DNA of 17,094 nucleotides, taken from NCBI GenBank assembly GCA_002419145.1, contig DIFN01000032.1, positions 398 to 17,491 on the forward strand, read 5' to 3'. Of the stretch, positions 6,071 through 12,777 are shown in pieces (the first letter of the stretch is position 1; every line of letters starts with the position of its first letter). The position numbers and the translations under genes are program-made. The notes below the pieces were generated by a model that ran no database searches, was not told the DNA's origin, and was given only the letters and a program-made list of their open reading frames with translations. This stretch comes from Mageeibacillus sp. UBA5747. GTDB lineage: Bacteria > Bacillota > Clostridia > Saccharofermentanales > UBA5734.

Positions 6071-7954
6071 TCAGCTGATCTCCACATGAAAATGGCTGTA
6101 AACAGCATCGGCAACTGCTGAGCCCAGCCCTTTGACAGCGTTCAGTTCATCTCGTGTTGCCTCGCTGACAGCCTTGATGGTCTGGAATTTTTCGAGGAGC
6201 AGTCGGCGTTTGGCAGGTCCGACACCCGGGATGTTTTCCAGCGACATCCGGATGGTCCGTTTTTTGGCCATGGACTGGTTCAGTTTGCGGGCAAACCGAT
6301 GGGCTTCATCCTGAATGGCTGTCAGCAGGCGCAAAAGGCCCAGATTTTCAGCCCCCTGTTCTTCCAGGCGCTGGCGCAGCTCGAGGACTGCCCCACTGGG
6401 CAGGGCCAGGCCACGGGTCCGATGGCGATCATCCTTGACCATGCCGGCAACGGGAATTGCCAAGTTGAATTCAGCGAGGACTGTCTGGGCTGCATGGACC
6501 TGGCCGATCCCGCCATCGACCAGGATCAGGTCCGGTCGGCTGCCAAAAGGTTCATCAGGCAGGCGGGCCAGGCGGCGGCGCAAGACTTCACGCATCGCCG
6601 CATAGTCATCGGGTGCCTCCAGCGTTTTGATTTTGAACTGGCGATAGTGCTGGTTTGCCGGTTTGCCGTCCAAGAAAACCACCAGACTGGCGGCCATATC
6701 CTGGCCACCTGTGTGGGAGATATCGATCGCTTCGATCCGATGGATACCCTGGGCTGCTCCTGTCACTTGGGCCAACTCGCGGATCGCTTCCTGCAGGGCA
6801 GTCTGGCCGTGACCGCCCAGCATGGTATGACGGCGCAAAGACTGGGCAGCATTCTCGTTAGCCAGCAAGATCAGCCTGTGGGCATCGCCCCGCTTGGGCA
6901 CATGCAACTGGCACCGGCCCTGGCGCAAGGTTTTCAGGTAGTCTTCCAGGCCATCGCAGCCTGCTGGTTCCAAAGCCAGCAGAATCTCGCCGGGAATCAG
7001 GGCTGCATTGGGATAATATTGGAGCAGGAAAGCAGCCAGGAGTTCCGGATCATCATCTTGCTCCTCGGGAAAGAAAAAAGCAGCTGAGGAGACCATCCGG
7101 CCGTCACGGATTTCCAGTTTCTGGATACAGGTTTCCGTACCGTTCCTGGCGATGCCGATCACATCGCGATCGCTGTCCTGGCTGCTGACGGCCAGCTGGT
7201 TTTCCATCAGGCGCTCCAGGGCTGCCAGTCGGTCACGCCACAGGCTGGCTTCTTCGAATTTGAGAGCCTCGGCGGCGGCCTCCATTTTCTGGCGCATATC
7301 GAGCAGGATCGGACTGTATTTGCCTTCAAGAAACTGGCAAATCGATTCCATCACGGCACGATAACTTTCAGCCGGCACATCCCCCCGGCAAGGACCGATG
7401 CAGCGCCCGATGTGATAATTCAGGCAAGGCCGTTCCTTGCCGATGTCCCGTGGGAAAACGCGCTTGCAGGTTTTGGTCGGAAAAAGCGTGCGCAAGACAT
7501 TCAAGGCTCGGTAAAGGTCGCCGCTGAGATAGGGACCATAATAGCGCGCCCCTTCGTTTTTATCGTCTCCAACCCGGAAAGCTTTGACGATCCGGGGGTA
7601 CAGCTCATTCATGGTGATGCGGATGTAGGGATAGCCTTTGTCATCGCGCAGCAGGATGTTGTAGTGCGGCTGATGCTTTTTGATCAGGGTCGCTTCTAAA
7701 AGCAGAGCTTCCAGCTCACTGCTGGTGACGATGAAAGAGAAATCCGCAATATGTGAGATCATGGCCAGGACCTTGGCATTACCCTGGGGATTGGCCGTAA
7801 AATAGCTGCGCAGGCGGTTTCTCAGATTGACCGCTTTGCCGACATAAATAATAGAACCCGAAGCGTCCTTCATCAGGTAAACACCCGGGTTCGTTGGTAC
7901 AAGGTCGAGCCGGGCATCAACCGGCGGCGGATTGGGTTCTGGAGTTTGGCTCAT
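6071..7954 (-). CDS. uvrC: UvrABC system protein C (excinuclease subunit)
   Basis: UvrC makes the two incisions around a DNA lesion in nucleotide excision repair, together with UvrB. It has 627 residues, normal length. The GIY-YIG nuclease is at about 20-100 (PGVYLMKD, then IIYVGKAVNLRNRLRSYF). A UVR domain (KFEEASLWRDRLAAL) near 215 binds UvrB. The RNase H-like second nuclease has AIDISHTGG and LILVDGGIGQ. Two helix-hairpin-helix motifs close the protein (IPGVGPAKRRLL and VKGLGSAVADAV). The ATG at 7954 is chosen because the residues that follow precede the GIY-YIG domain by a normal distance; the longer frame would run into the HPr-like gene. The ribosome site (GAGGT, 13 nt upstream) is weak. 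It lies 25 nt behind the HPr-like gene and 2 nt before the metallophosphoesterase. Confidence 0.96.
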   Translation of the reverse strand: MSQTPEPNPPPVDARLDLVPTNPGVYLMKDASGSIIYVGKAVNLRNRLRSYFTANPQGNAKVLAMISHIADFSFIVTSSELEALLLEATLIKKHQPHYNILLRDDKGYPYIRITMNELYPRIVKAFRVGDDKNEGARYYGPYLSGDLYRALNVLRTLFPTKTCKRVFPRDIGKERPCLNYHIGRCIGPCRGDVPAESYRAVMESICQFLEGKYSPILLDMRQKMEAAAEALKFEEASLWRDRLAALERLMENQLAVSSQDSDRDVIGIARNGTETCIQKLEIRDGRMVSSAAFFFPEEQDDDPELLAAFLLQYYPNAALIPGEILLALEPAGCDGLEDYLKTLRQGRCQLHVPKRGDAHRLILLANENAAQSLRRHTMLGGHGQTALQEAIRELAQVTGAAQGIHRIEAIDISHTGGQDMAASLVVFLDGKPANQHYRQFKIKTLEAPDDYAAMREVLRRRLARLPDEPFGSRPDLILVDGGIGQVHAAQTVLAEFNLAIPVAGMVKDDRHRTRGLALPSGAVLELRQRLEEQGAENLGLLRLLTAIQDEAHRFARKLNQSMAKKRTIRMSLENIPGVGPAKRRLLLEKFQTIKAVSEATRDELNAVKGLGSAVADAVYSHFHVEIS

Positions 7955-7979
7955 CGGTTCGGCAAATACCTCGGCGGCA

Positions 7980-8240
7980 TTAGAATTCCGGATTGGACAA
8001 GTACGAGCTGATGGTTTCGAGGGCTTCGGCTTCGTCACTGCCATCAGCCGTGACGCAAATCTCCATGGCATTTTCAATACCCAGTGACATCACTCCGAGC
8101 AAGCTCTTGGCATTGGCACGGCGTTCTCCCTTGACCAGGTACACGCTAGAACGGAATGTGGATGCTTTCTGGATCAGGACAGCGACAGCTTTCATCTGCA
8201 AGGCATCGTCGCAGTTGAATTGAACCGTTTTACTAACCAT
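7980..8240 (-). CDS. Crh-like HPr paralogue (Gln at position 15, Ser at 46)
   Basis: HPr proteins carry phosphate from enzyme I to sugar permeases through His15. In Bacillota they are also phosphorylated on Ser46 by HPr kinase to signal carbon status to CcpA. This 86-residue protein has the HPr fold signature: AVLIQKASTF at 20-29 and NAKSLLGVMSLG at 43-54 with Lys45-Ser46 intact. The GxHARP active site is replaced by AxQxK, giving Gln15 and Lys17 where HPr has His15 and Arg17. B. subtilis Crh likewise has Gln15 with Ser46, so this reads as a regulatory paralogue that cannot pass phosphate to sugars. The start at 8240 has AGGAGGAGG upstream; a longer frame to 8282 is not supported. It is first in an operon with uvrC. 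The name crh is not assigned because orthology cannot be shown here. Confidence 0.88.
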   Translation of the reverse strand: MVSKTVQFNCDDALQMKAVAVLIQKASTFRSSVYLVKGERRANAKSLLGVMSLGIENAMEICVTADGSDEAEALETISSYLSNPEF

Positions 8241-8301
8241 TCGAGTTCCTCCTCCTGATGGTCCTGGACAAAAAACCGCCAATACGGCAATTCTTAGCGT
8301 A

Positions 8302-8331
8302 AGTATAGAGTTTGTGTCGATCCTTTGTCAA
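8302..8331 (-). promoter_or_regulatory. SigA promoter of the HPr-uvrC operon
   Basis: On the minus strand the -35 is a perfect TTGACA (8326-8331) and the -10 is TATACT (8302-8307), 18 nt apart. The start would be near 8295, giving a leader of about 55 nt that ends in AGGAGGAGG before the ATG at 8240. The stretch 8340-8384 upstream is notably AT-rich and could act as an UP element. Confidence 0.82.
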
Positions 8332-8384
8332 TATGACCGAATAGCGAACTATTTTTTATGCAATTTATACATATATATTTCATC

Positions 8385-8879
8385 TTAAGGAATATTTTTA
8401 AGCATAATGTTGGCATCTTCGTTGTTGTCTGCGTAATAGGCCCGGCGGGTGCCAACTTGGACAAAGCCCATTTTCTGGTACAAGTGAATCGCCGGTTCAT
8501 TGCTGGCCCGAACTTCCAGATCTACGACTGCGATCTGGTTGTCCAAGGCCCATGACAGCAGAGCGGACAGCAATTTCTCTCCGATCCCATGGCGGCGGAA
8601 GGACGGCAGGACCGCCAGATTGGTGATCTGGGCTGTATCTGCCGCCTGGTAGCAGGCGATGTAGCCGACAATCTCTTCTGATGGCGTGACAGCCACAAAG
8701 TAATGGGCCAGTGTTGGATTGGCCAGATCAGAACGCAAGGATTGCTCGGTCCAGGGAATGGCAAAGCAGGTTTGCTCGAGCCGGACCAGGCTGCTCAAAT
8801 CGCCTGGGCAAGCCGGCCGGATCGTTCCGTGCCAGATGCGGTCAGGGTCTTGCGGAGGGGTTGTCAAACTAGGTGGCAT
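8385..8879 (-). CDS. rimI: Ribosomal protein alanine N-acetyltransferase (GNAT)
   Basis: RimI-type enzymes acetylate the N-terminal residue of ribosomal protein S18 and sometimes other proteins, using acetyl-CoA. It has 164 residues. RimI landmarks: IPWTEQSLRSDL at 41-52, acetyl-CoA-binding RRHGIG at 95-100 inside NLAVLPSFRRHGIGEKLL, the LEVRASN motif at 121-127 with Glu122, and LYQKMGFVQVGTRRAYY at 133-149 with Tyr134. The N-terminus carries about 15-20 residues more than Escherichia coli RimI. The ATG at 8879 lacks a clear ribosome site but starts 7 nt after the tsaB stop, so translation is probably coupled. It is the last gene of the amidohydrolase-tsaE-tsaB-rimI block. No convincing terminator follows. 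Confidence 0.92.
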   Translation of the reverse strand: MPPSLTTPPQDPDRIWHGTIRPACPGDLSSLVRLEQTCFAIPWTEQSLRSDLANPTLAHYFVAVTPSEEIVGYIACYQAADTAQITNLAVLPSFRRHGIGEKLLSALLSWALDNQIAVVDLEVRASNEPAIHLYQKMGFVQVGTRRAYYADNNEDANIMLKNIP

Positions 8880-8886
8880 GGCTGAT

Positions 8887-9645
8887 TCAGGATTGTGGCG
8901 GAGCCATTTTCAGGCGCTCGGCCGAGGATGGCGTCAAATAGGTGGCATTCAAATGAAATGGGTTACCATCGGCACCAGACAGGAAAAAGGCTTCTGCCAG
9001 CAGGGCGGCTGCCGCAGCACTGGGTGCGTCCTGGATCGGGTCCAGCCGGACCAGGCCCAGGGCGCTGGCTGAAGCCGCACGCCCCTGTGCCTCTTGCACG
9101 ACAGATGCGCCATCTCCGGTGAGTAAAATGGGGGTGCCGGACAAGGCGTGATGGTCCACCTGACCGGCTAATTGCGTCAAAAACTCCGCGGCCTGATAAT
9201 TGCCAGGCTGGACCAGGGGTGTATGGCTGAGTCCGGCAGCGATGGCCATCAGGTCTGACTGGCGGTAACAGGCAGCATAGACGCGGCCATTCCTGGCATC
9301 AAGCACGGGACAGACCAGCGTCTGGGCTATCTGGCGCCAAGGGAAGGCCAACGTTTCCAAGGTCGAAACCCCCACCAGAGGTTTATGTGCGGCAAATGCC
9401 AGGGCTTTGAAACTGGACAGACCTATGCGGGTGCCGGTAAAAGAGCCTGGACCTTGGGTCACCGCCAGCAAATCAACAGCGTCCAGACTGGTTGCGCACG
9501 ATTGAAGCAGAGACATGACCTGTGGCAGATGGGTCACCGCATGGTTGTAGCCGAGGTTGAACCGGCTCTCCCCCACCAGGCGGCCATCTTTAACCAAGGC
9601 TACCGCCAGGCTCTTGCCGGTGGTATCAGATGCCAGGATGAGCAT
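8887..9645 (-). CDS. tsaB: tRNA t6A37 biosynthesis protein TsaB
   Basis: TsaB partners TsaD and TsaE to place the threonylcarbamoyl group on A37 of ANN-decoding tRNAs. It has 252 residues, slightly longer than the usual 230. It opens with ASDTTGKSLAVAL, keeps the NHAVTHLP segment near 34-41, and has the family signature GPGSFTGTRIG at 65-75. It is an inactive relative of the TsaD fold and acts as a scaffold. The start at 9645 has AAAGGAGA upstream inside the end of tsaE, and the two genes overlap by 20 nt. A longer in-frame start at 9684 is rejected because it lacks homology and a ribosome site. Operon with tsaE and rimI is a common Bacillota arrangement. Confidence 0.93.
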   Translation of the reverse strand: MLILASDTTGKSLAVALVKDGRLVGESRFNLGYNHAVTHLPQVMSLLQSCATSLDAVDLLAVTQGPGSFTGTRIGLSSFKALAFAAHKPLVGVSTLETLAFPWRQIAQTLVCPVLDARNGRVYAACYRQSDLMAIAAGLSHTPLVQPGNYQAAEFLTQLAGQVDHHALSGTPILLTGDGASVVQEAQGRAASASALGLVRLDPIQDAPSAAAAALLAEAFFLSGADGNPFHLNATYLTPSSAERLKMAPPQS

Positions 9646-10207
9646 CGTGCCATCTCCTTTCCAAAAGGGCCAGTTCCTTTTCATGATCCGGCCAGAACAG
9701 CGTCAGGACACGCTGCTGCGGTGTCTGTGGTGCGGTCAGGCGGATGAGGATTTTTAAAGTTGACAGCGGCAGAATGTCCTCGATGCGAGTGCCCCATTCG
9801 ATGATGCAGATCCCCTCGCGAAAAAAATAATCATCGAGGCCAAGGGCCAGGAAGTCTTCCGCTGAGGTCAGGCGATAGACATCGAAATGGTACAACGCAA
9901 TCCCGCTACCGGTCGCCGGATGCTCCATCAGCAAGGTGAAAGTGGGGCTGGAAACGGGCGTTTGGCAACCAAGACCATCGGCAATACCGCGAGTCAAGGC
10001 TGTTTTGCCGGCTCCCAAGTCCCCGTCCAGGCTGATGACCGTGCCCGGTGCGAGCAGATTGGCCAGTAACAACCCCAGTAAAGCGGTATCTGCGGCAGAT
10101 GTCGTCACCACGTGCAGGGCATGAAGGCCAGGTTTTGTGCTGCCCGAGGTAAGCTCAGACATAATTGCCCGTCCTTGGTTTTCGGGGTCATCAGGTCCAA
10201 GGCTCAT
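9626..10207 (-). CDS. tsaE: tRNA t6A37 biosynthesis ATPase TsaE
   Basis: TsaE is the small ATPase that resets the TsaBD complex during t6A synthesis. It has 193 residues, compared with about 150 for the family. The extra length is mostly an N-terminal leader of about 30 residues. Walker A GDLGAGKT is at 62-69 with Lys68, followed by SSPTFTLL (86-93), LYHFDVYRL (105-113) and IIEWGTRIEDILP (135-147), all family signatures. The ATG at 10207 is chosen because AAGGAGG lies 4 nt before it. The ATG 15 codons later has no comparable site. The start overlaps the stop of the amidohydrolase in an ATGA arrangement, so the two are translationally coupled. The end overlaps tsaB by 20 nt. Confidence 0.93.
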   Translation of the reverse strand: MSLGPDDPENQGRAIMSELTSGSTKPGLHALHVVTTSAADTALLGLLLANLLAPGTVISLDGDLGAGKTALTRGIADGLGCQTPVSSPTFTLLMEHPATGSGIALYHFDVYRLTSAEDFLALGLDDYFFREGICIIEWGTRIEDILPLSTLKILIRLTAPQTPQQRVLTLFWPDHEKELALLERRWHDAHPGI

Positions 10208-11457
10208 CGTTCCTCCTTGCGGTAGACCAGCTGGCCATTGATCCAGACCAGAAGCGCCTGGCTGCGGTAATCGAAGGGATGCGCGCTGAAAAGCGCCAGA
10301 TCCGCCTGTTTGCCAGGCTCCAGCGTTCCATGGGTTTTGGCAATACCAGCCAGGCGGGCTGCCACTGATGTGATGGCAGCGAGGGCCAGGTCCTCCGGTA
10401 AACCGGCCTGGCAGGCGACGGCCGCATTGACCGCCAGATACTGGATCGGAATCACGGGATGGTCGGTCATGATCGCCACGGGCAGGCCAGCCTGGGCCAG
10501 GGCGGCCGCATTGCCCACATCGGCGCGCGTCAGCTCAGGTTTGCTGCGGTCGGACAGGATCGGACCAACGATGATACCCTCCAGGCGGCCCTTGCCCGGC
10601 TGACCCTGACCACGGTCAGAAGCCAGGCCTTGGCGAAATTCCTCGGCCAGAATGTCGACAATCCGGTATCCTTCCGTGCAGTGGTCAAGGGTGTAGCGCA
10701 AGCCAAATTCATTGGCGATCCGAATGGCTGTCACGATGTCGTCTGCGCGGTGGACGTGGAATTTGACCGGTCGTTCCCCGCGCAGCACAGGCAGTAAGGA
10801 TTCCAGGCGGACATCCAGGTCCGGCAAATCCACATCGGTTTTTCCAGCAGCTTCAGATGCTCTGGCTCGCTCAATCTTGTCCCGGTACCGTCCCGCCTTT
10901 TGCAGCGCTTCGCGGAGAACAGCAGCCGTTCCCATGCGCGTTGCAGGGCTGCGGTCTTTTCCGCCATGGACGGTTTTGGGGTTCTCCCCCAAAGCAGCCT
11001 TGAGTGCAACCTGGTCCTGGATGGTCATAGTCTCCACACGCTGGCCTTGGGTGTGCAGCAGCGCAAATTGTCCTGACAGGACATTGGCGCTGCCCGGTCC
11101 GGTCAGGACTGCTGTCACACCGGCAGCCAGAGCTTCGGCAAAGCAACGGTCCTCGCTATAAATACCATCGGTCGCCAGCAGATGTGGGGTGATTGGATCG
11201 GTCTCTTCGTTGCCATCCTCGCCCTCCTTGCCCAGGCCATCGTTGAACAGGCCGACATGACAATGGGCATCGATCAAGCCAGGCATGAGACAGGCGCCCT
11301 GGGCATCCAGAGTCTGGTCGAGGGATGGCTCCAGGGCGGCCGGGAGTTCGCCGGACCCGACAGCGGCGATCCGGTCGTCCTCGATCACCAGGTAGCCCTG
11401 CTTGATCGGTGGTCCGGCCTGGGTCAGGAGATGAGCATGGATGATGGCAGTGCGCAT
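10204..11457 (-). CDS. Amidohydrolase-superfamily metal-dependent hydrolase
   Basis: This 417-residue protein is an imidazolonepropionase-like member of the amidohydrolase superfamily. Visible metal ligands are H65-x-H67 in GLIDAHCHVG, a histidine at 234 or 236 in KFHVHRADD, His259 in LDHCTEG and Asp332 in MTDHP. The N- and C-terminal flanks form the usual beta-sandwich, ending in LEPGKQADLALFS and a VWINGQLVY strand. Similar bacterial proteins are annotated simply as amidohydrolases, and the substrate is not predictable here. There is no signal peptide, so it is cytosolic. The ATG at 11457 has AAGGA upstream. Its stop overlaps the tsaE start by 4 nt (ATGA). The coupling to t6A genes is genomic only; no functional link is implied by the sequence itself. 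Confidence 0.85.
   Translation of the reverse strand: MRTAIIHAHLLTQAGPPIKQGYLVIEDDRIAAVGSGELPAALEPSLDQTLDAQGACLMPGLIDAHCHVGLFNDGLGKEGEDGNEETDPITPHLLATDGIYSEDRCFAEALAAGVTAVLTGPGSANVLSGQFALLHTQGQRVETMTIQDQVALKAALGENPKTVHGGKDRSPATRMGTAAVLREALQKAGRYRDKIERARASEAAGKTDVDLPDLDVRLESLLPVLRGERPVKFHVHRADDIVTAIRIANEFGLRYTLDHCTEGYRIVDILAEEFRQGLASDRGQGQPGKGRLEGIIVGPILSDRSKPELTRADVGNAAALAQAGLPVAIMTDHPVIPIQYLAVNAAVACQAGLPEDLALAAITSVAARLAGIAKTHGTLEPGKQADLALFSAHPFDYRSQALLVWINGQLVYRKEER
10212..10218 (-). promoter_or_regulatory. Ribosome binding site that fixes the tsaE start
   Basis: AAGGAGG on the minus strand, 4 nt before the ATG at 10207 and inside the last codons of the amidohydrolase gene. It supports the 193-residue TsaE with its longer N-terminus. 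Confidence 0.8.
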
Positions 11458-11479
11458 AGCGGGTCCTTTTTATGGTGAA

Positions 11480-11516
11480 AGACCGGGCAGAGGAGTGGGT
11501 TTCCTCTGTCCGGTCT
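11480..11516 (-). terminator. 15-bp hairpin between rpsI and the amidohydrolase gene
   Basis: On the plus strand AGACCGGGCAGAGGA (11480-11494) and TCCTCTGTCCGGTCT (11502-11516) are complementary at 14 of 15 positions around a 7-nt loop. In minus-strand RNA the one odd pair is A opposite C. Only TTTC follows the stem in the minus direction, so it is a poor intrinsic terminator. It may attenuate rather than stop transcription leaving rpsI, or stabilise the rpsI mRNA end. It ends 22 nt before the amidohydrolase ATG. Confidence 0.55.
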
Positions 11517-11588
11517 GGTGATGCGGTGAAACAGGCTCGGCCGGAACTGCCAGGTGGCAGGGGCTGCTAGCAAAGCCAGTTCTGGCAA

Positions 11589-11999
11589 TCAGCGCTTGGA
11601 GAACTGGGATGCCTTGCGGGCTTTTTTGAGGCCGTATTTCTTGCGTTCCTTCATGCGTGAATCGCGGGTCAGGAATCCAGCCTTCTTGAGGATGGCTTTG
11701 TTGGCTTCCTCGTCAGCCTTGACCAGGGCGCGGGACAAGCCGTGGCGGATGGCGCCAGCTTGACCGGACAAACCGCCGCCGACGACCTTGCAGATGATGT
11801 CGTACTTGTCAACGTTGTTGGTGGCGACCAAGGGCTGGTTGACGGTCAGTTTTAAAGTCTCCATACCGAAATAGTCATCCATGCTCTTGTCGTTGATGGT
11901 GACCTGGCCTTTGCCAGGCAGGATACGGACGCAGGCGACGGCATTTTTGCGGCGGCCAGTGCCGTAGAAATAGGTTTTAGCAGCTTTTTTGGTAGCCAT
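11589..11999 (-). CDS. rpsI: 30S ribosomal protein S9
   Basis: S9 (uS9) sits in the head of the small ribosomal subunit, and its C-terminal tail reaches the P-site tRNA. It has 136 residues. It opens with YFYGTGRRKNAVACVRI (10-26), has VVGGGLSGQAGAIRHGLSRAL (residues about 72-92) and LTRDSRMKERKKYGLKKAR, and ends in the conserved Ser-Lys-Arg. The ATG at 11999 has GGAGA about 10 nt upstream. It follows rplM by 24 nt in the standard L13-S9 operon. Confidence 0.97.
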   Translation of the reverse strand: MATKKAAKTYFYGTGRRKNAVACVRILPGKGQVTINDKSMDDYFGMETLKLTVNQPLVATNNVDKYDIICKVVGGGLSGQAGAIRHGLSRALVKADEEANKAILKKAGFLTRDSRMKERKKYGLKKARKASQFSKR

Positions 12000-12023
12000 G
12001 TCTTAATGTCTCCTCGCTTTCAA

Positions 12024-12458
12024 TCAGATCGAGAACTTGAGCACTTCGGGCTTCTGGGCGGCATGGTCATGTTCGGGTCCGGCGAAAACATGGAGTTTCC
12101 GGAACATCTGGCGGCCGAGTGCGTTCTTGGGCAGCATGCCTTTGACGGCTAGTTCAAATGCCTTCTCCGGGCGCTTGTCCATCAGGTTTCTGTAGCTGAC
12201 TTCCTTGAGGCCGCCAGGATACTGGGTGTGGTAGCGGTACAGCTTCTGGTCCAGCTTCTTGCCAGTCAGGACCATCTTGGCTGCATTGACCACGATGACA
12301 TAGTCACCGGTGTCCAAAAACGGGGTGAATTCCGGCTTGTGCTTGCCGCGCAGGACACTGGCTACTTCACTGGCCAGGCGGCCCAGGGTCAGGCCATCTG
12401 CATCGACAACATACCATTTTCTCTGAATCTCTGCGGACTTGGCCACAAAAGTACTCAT
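12024..12458 (-). CDS. rplM: 50S ribosomal protein L13
   Basis: L13 (uL13) is an early-assembly protein of the large ribosomal subunit. It has 144 residues, normal length. Family signatures: KWYVVDADGLTLGRLAS (residues 14-30), RGKHKPEFTPFLDTGDYVIV near 37-56, then VKGMLPKNALGRQMFRKL and HVFAGPEHDHAAQKPE close to the C-terminus. The start at 12458 is chosen because GGAGGT precedes it by about 12 nt. The longer in-frame start at 12497 would lie inside the structured leader. It is the first gene of the rplM-rpsI operon. Confidence 0.97.
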   Translation of the reverse strand: MSTFVAKSAEIQRKWYVVDADGLTLGRLASEVASVLRGKHKPEFTPFLDTGDYVIVVNAAKMVLTGKKLDQKLYRYHTQYPGGLKEVSYRNLMDKRPEKAFELAVKGMLPKNALGRQMFRKLHVFAGPEHDHAAQKPEVLKFSI

Positions 12459-12480
12459 GTGTCTGATTACCTCCAATTGA

Positions 12481-12511
12481 TCAGATCCAGAAAACAACAG
12501 ACTGGATCTAA
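12481..12511 (-). promoter_or_regulatory. Leader hairpin of rplM (terminator-shaped on the plus strand)
   Basis: In the rplM leader UUAGAUCCAG pairs with CUGGAUCUGA, 10 bp with one G-U pair, around an 11-nt loop. It ends 7 nt before the GGAGGT ribosome site. L13 operons in Bacillota are known to carry leader structures linked to autoregulation (Rfam has an L13 leader family). Whether this belongs to that family was not tested. Read on the plus strand the same stem is followed by CTTTTTTC, a good intrinsic terminator shape, which could block antisense transcription. Confidence 0.55.
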
Positions 12512-12533
12512 CTTTTTTCGTAAATGCTTCCTC

Positions 12534-12561
12534 ATTCTAGCAGGTTTGTCTGACCTGTCAA
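12534..12561 (-). promoter_or_regulatory. SigA promoter of rplM-rpsI
   Basis: On the minus strand a perfect -35 TTGACA (12556-12561) and -10 TAGAAT (12534-12539) are 16 nt apart. Start is expected near 12527, giving a leader of about 69 nt that contains the 10-bp hairpin. The region just upstream has phased A/T tracts. Confidence 0.8.
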
Positions 12562-12667
12562 GCATGAATTCAAAATAGACGACTCAAAATCGATTTTTCT
12601 TCGTTTTTCGACTTTTTTTGTCAATACAGGGCGAGGGTGCGGGACTGAGGCCAGCCCGCTGTTTTCA
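12562..12667. other. AT-tract region between divergent promoters
   Basis: This gene-free stretch separates the rplM and SNF2 promoters. It holds a perfect palindrome AAAATCGATTTT (12586-12597) and three T-tracts on the plus strand at 12594-12598, 12604-12608 and 12613-12619, centred 10 bp apart. Tracts in phase with the helix usually bend DNA. Near the right end, 12639-12659 can form an 8-bp stem with one bulged A and a 4-nt loop, followed by TGTTTT on the plus strand. No coding potential is seen. Confidence 0.6.
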
Positions 12668-12696
12668 TTGTTTGTCAGATGGATGTCTGCTATAAT
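12668..12696 (+). promoter_or_regulatory. Extended -10 promoter of the SNF2-family gene
   Basis: A perfect -10 TATAAT (12691-12696) is preceded by TGC (extended -10), with a -35 TTGTTT (12668-12673) 17 nt upstream. Start is expected near 12703, 75 nt before the ATG at 12778. This also rules out the ATG at 12679, which would lie upstream of the transcript. Confidence 0.75.
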
Positions 12697-12777
12697 CAGG
12701 TTTTGGATCCTTTTTCTTTTCAACTGGCATTGGCATTGATTGGCACTGCTCGTTTCTTGAACAACTTGGGAGACAAC

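Noticed and set aside
7955..8077. Extended N-terminus of uvrC (41 more codons)
   Set aside because: It would overlap the HPr-like gene and adds residues not seen in UvrC. The ATG at 7954 fits the family.
8341..8365. Short stem with T-run on the plus strand as a terminator
   Set aside because: The stem is only 5 bp and on the strand opposite to the rimI transcript, so it cannot terminate rimI. Read on the minus strand, no T-run follows.
12619..12624. Second TTGACA on the minus strand as another rplM -35 box
   Set aside because: No acceptable -10 sequence lies 15-19 nt downstream; the promoter at 12534-12561 is clearly better.
12679..12777. Earlier in-frame ATG for the SNF2-family gene
   Set aside because: It lies upstream of the predicted transcription start and the -10 box falls within this stretch. 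The ATG at 12778 has a ribosome site.
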